A DNA stretch of 53,712 bases from Pseudomonadota bacterium (GTDB taxonomy: Bacteria; Bdellovibrionota_C; UBA2361; OMII01): contig JAIXQT010000113.1 in assembly GCA_027485595.1 (NCBI GenBank), forward strand, positions 1 through 53,712. The letters run 5' to 3'. Positions within the stretch are counted from its first letter, which is position 1, and each line of letters opens with the position of its first letter. The translations under genes were made by a program, and so were the position numbers. The notes beneath the pieces are model-generated. The model saw nothing but the letters and a program-made list of their open reading frames with translations. It was not told the origin of the DNA and made no database searches. Positions 53,649 through 53,712 of this stretch are shown one piece after another.

Positions 53649-53712
53649 CCTACCGTCCCCGCAAAACATTCAGGATTCGCTCTCGAAAGCTCTTGAACGC
53701 AAGTGGCTTCAC
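53649..53712 (+). repeat. 64-bp direct repeat, right copy (runs to window end)
   Basis: Exact match to 46084-46147; it may continue past the window. Together the copies bracket 7.5 kb containing the miniature element and the conflict-like genes. Confidence 0.9.
53650..53712 (-). CDS. 3' end of a response-regulator gene (continues outside window)
   Basis: Minus strand: VKPLAFKSFRERILNVL ending RGR and TAG, the beta-5/alpha-5 end of a REC domain with the conserved Lys-Pro. The same last 21 residues end the fragment at 46085. This copy probably belongs to the full gene, of which the left copy is a broken duplicate; the rest lies beyond the window. Confidence 0.65.
   Translation of the reverse strand: MKPLAFKSFRERILNVLRGR

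Noticed and set aside
1-53712. CRISPR arrays, tRNA and rRNA genes
   Set aside because: None was seen on reading both strands; the only repeats are the miniature elements, the origin iterons, parS-like sites and the island direct repeat.

Overview
The window reads as a chromosome-scale contig of a flagellated, Gram-negative bacterium. Supporting signs are two flagellins, FliG, TadE/TadG-type pilus proteins, an MsbA-type ABC exporter, a probable AmgK/MurU cell-wall-sugar recycling cluster and sigma-54 type promoters. Base composition looks balanced to slightly GC-rich. The gene mix suggests a deltaproteobacterial or Bdellovibrio-like lineage, but nothing here fixes the taxon. Coding density is high, with both strands used in short runs.

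Layout. 1-9 kb holds housekeeping genes: two different tryptophanyl-tRNA synthetases within 4.3 kb, a TrmJ-like rRNA/tRNA methyltransferase, a GT87-type membrane protein, a RoxA-like JmjC oxygenase, a sirtuin and class I aldolase FbaB. 8.9-15.4 kb is a motility block (two flagellins, a sigma-54-preceded lytic transglycosylase, FliG) interleaved with ung and rsgA. 15.5-19 kb is an AmgK-like kinase / RapZ-C / MurU-like / exported-protein cluster. 19-28 kb is mixed: Nudix, a secreted FGE-fold protein, HAD, a MIP18-type protein, a 727-residue Arg-rich protein and a crotonase. 28.0 kb encodes an RRM domain fused to ribosomal protein bS18. 29-33 kb holds TadE/TadG, an ABC exporter and an HD protein.

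33.1-37.2 kb is a plasmid-type replication and partition module: RPA-family replication initiator, an iteron-rich AT-rich intergenic region, ParA, ParB and two parS-like palindromes. folC, a prenyl synthase and an inositol-monophosphatase-family gene follow directly. Essential genes beside a RepA-type origin suggest a chromid, or a chromosome using a plasmid-like origin. 40-46 kb carries ankyrin, DedA, subtilisin and GT39 genes.

46.1-53.7 kb looks like an accessory island. It is bracketed by a perfect 64-bp direct repeat, the 3' end of a response-regulator gene. It carries a miniature inverted-repeat element and a five-gene set: a stand-alone copy of an unrecognised N-terminal domain (divergent); then, co-directional, a phosphoribosyltransferase, a 1280-residue protein joining that same domain to an nSTAND NTPase and an FGE-sulfatase fold, a GlmS-isomerase-like double-SIS protein with substituted catalytic positions, and a 59-residue ORF coupled by an ATGA overlap. 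The architecture resembles NTPase-based conflict (defence) systems and is the best candidate for an undescribed system; the RRM-bS18 fusion is the best single-gene novelty.

A family of about 189-bp miniature elements with perfect 21-bp terminal inverted repeats (copies at 1-176 and 46633-46821, an internally deleted copy at 14296-14393, and a solo end at 29033) is scattered through the window. No autonomous transposase, CRISPR array, tRNA or rRNA was seen. All family names come from recognised motifs, not database searches.
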